This document shows, piece after piece, positions 63,260-64,000 of a stretch of 64,000 nt of DNA. The position numbers and the translations under genes were made by a program. A model generated the notes under the pieces. The model searched no databases. It saw only the letters and a list, made by a program, of their open reading frames with translations, and was not told where the DNA came from. The stretch is taken from positions 1 through 64,000 of the forward strand of contig CAWDUT010000005.1 of NCBI GenBank assembly GCA_963805525.1. The letters are read 5' to 3'. The DNA is from DASQFQ01 sp963805525 (GTDB taxonomy: Bacteria > Actinomycetota > Thermoleophilia > Solirubrobacterales > Solirubrobacteraceae). Every line of letters starts with the position of its first letter. Within the stretch, counting starts at the first letter, position 1.

Positions 63260-63759
63260 TGCCGAGGGCCGAAATCCCGTGTGGCTACGAGATTCTCTAG
63301 TCGATGGTGCACTGGCGACTCGAACTTCCTGCACCACGCGTGGTTGTCGTGAGGTCCGCGGTATGAGTCGGAAGCGGCGAACTCGGCTTCGCCGCCGTGA
63401 TCTCGGGCGCTCGCGGCGTGTACGACGCTCGGAGAGAAGGCCCGGCCGAACGTGCCGCAATCGCCTTTTTGTCTCCTTTTCCTTGAGGCACCTCGAGGGT
63501 TCGGACGCGCCTCCGCGCAACGGCCACCGCGCGAACTTTCGCTCGCGCGCGGCGCGCGCGATGTCCATCACGCCGGCGGACAAGTCGTTGTGGCGCCGGT
63601 TTCGGAGTGTCGCCCGGCCAGATTGAGCGTCCGACGCCTGCCCTCTGGGTGCTGCTCGTACGCTCGGTCCTTGAGCGTGCCGGTTGGCGCTCTGGTCACG
63701 TCGGGCCGAGGACTGGCAGCGGGGCGGTCGATCGCCGGCGCGCACGCGAGGGCTGTCCG

Positions 63760-63785
63760 GGCACGGCCCGAGGTCGGGCCGTGCC
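63760..63785 (-). terminator. hairpin GGCACGGCCCG-AGGT-CGGGCCGTGCC
   Basis: A perfect 11-bp stem with a four-base loop, 36 bases past the end of the second fasciclin gene on the minus strand. Confidence 0.7.
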
Positions 63786-63821
63786 GGGGAATCGGACAGC
63801 GTGCAGCGCCGCCGCCGGCGG

Positions 63822-64000
63822 CTACGGGATCAGGACGCGGTTGATGACGTGGATGACGCCGTTGGAGGCGCGCACGTCGGCGGTGACGACCTTCGAGCGG
63901 TTCACGAACACGTTCTGGTCGCGGACGCGGATCTTCACGCGCTTGCCGTTGAGCGTCTTGATCGACGAGCGCTTGACGACGCGCTTGGCGGCGAGCCGGC
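63822..64000 (-). CDS. second fasciclin (FAS1) gene, cut by the window edge
   Basis: The last 58 codons and the stop of a FAS1 protein. All 179 bases are identical to 11466-11644, including synonymous positions, ending 'GVIHVINRVLIP'. The flanking DNA downstream differs from the first copy, except that a terminator-like hairpin is present here. Such perfect identity means a recent duplication, gene conversion or an assembly effect. Confidence 0.85.
   Translation of the reverse strand, partial: RLAAKRVVKRSSIKTLNGKRVKIRVRDQNVFVNRSKVVTADVRASNGVIHVINRVLIP

Larger units (their letters stand above)
63019..63821. other. 800-base gap with tRNA fragment and terminator
   Basis: No supported gene. It holds the tRNA-Phe 3'-end fragment (63218-63259) and a strong hairpin (63760-63785). 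A long minus-strand frame here is an antisense artefact of the tRNA fragment. Confidence 0.45.

Noticed and set aside
63188..63745. A 185-codon minus-strand frame containing DPDSNRGHHDF
   Set aside because: This peptide is the familiar translation artefact of the antisense strand of a tRNA gene; here it crosses the tRNA-Phe fragment.

Overview
This is a GC-rich (about 70%) actinobacterial chromosome segment. The gene content points to Thermoleophilia, probably Solirubrobacterales. The evidence is a SARP/BTAD regulator fused to a beta-propeller and a family 5 solute-binding protein, DUF2252/DUF6325/DUF1269/DUF2294 stress-type proteins, DUF1707 proteins, a fasciclin protein and a SigB/F-like sigma factor. 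No complete rRNA, tRNA or CRISPR array is present. The taxonomic call rests on gene content only.

Layout. 1-8.4 kb: the tail of an unknown gene, a wrecked NucA/NucB-type secreted nuclease, a DUF1707 protein, a PlsC-like acyltransferase, the first copy of a duplicated leader plus small ORF unit, an orphan HicA-like toxin, a DivIVA-like coiled coil, an MFS exporter and a TrxC-type thioredoxin. 8.7-17.1 kb: a patatin phospholipase, a NarL-type sensor kinase, a fasciclin protein divergent from a CarH/LitR-type B12 photoreceptor, a DUF389 membrane protein, and the cysE-cysK pair for cysteine synthesis. 17.6-24.7 kb: a small membrane protein divergent from the 1098-residue BTAD/propeller/SBP5 fusion, then a MarR gene divergent from an LLM flavin-type oxidoreductase operon that contains a SnoaL gene split by an in-frame stop. 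24.8-31.1 kb: the second leader plus small ORF unit, a frameshifted RidA, a VOC protein, a broken integrase, and a minus-strand group of DUF2294, DUF1059, DUF2188 and anti-sigma-like ATPase genes.

31.9-43 kb: an acetate-type transporter, GlgX, a long repeat-rich gap, remnants of an SDR, a protein kinase and a class III aminotransferase, a GH16 enzyme, an LPXTG mini-protein with a GT2 glycosyltransferase, and an ArsR operon of small unknown proteins. 43-54 kb: an Asp/Glu racemase, an HD-GYP protein, a secreted protein, a STAS protein, the sigma factor, a small HTH protein, a cupin divergent from a MarR regulator, and a second anti-sigma-like ATPase. 54-64 kb: a DHA2 exporter, a TMEM175-like channel, a lipoprotein, a MalT-like LuxR regulator, a DUF1269/DUF6325/DUF2252 stress cluster, a tRNA-Phe 3'-end fragment, and the start of a second fasciclin gene that is identical to the first as far as it can be read.

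Three themes link the regions. First, general-stress regulation: one sigma factor with a plausible self-type promoter, a STAS protein and two HATPase proteins are dispersed rather than forming one operon. Second, decay: at least a dozen broken genes sit beside very long intact ORFs, so the damage is unlikely to be general sequencing error. Third, repeats: the intergenic gaps hold imperfect hairpins and about 200-bp repeats that share an end motif. Integrase remnants and two imperfect copies of a tRNA-Phe 3' end (25.26 and 63.22 kb) suggest past insertion events.
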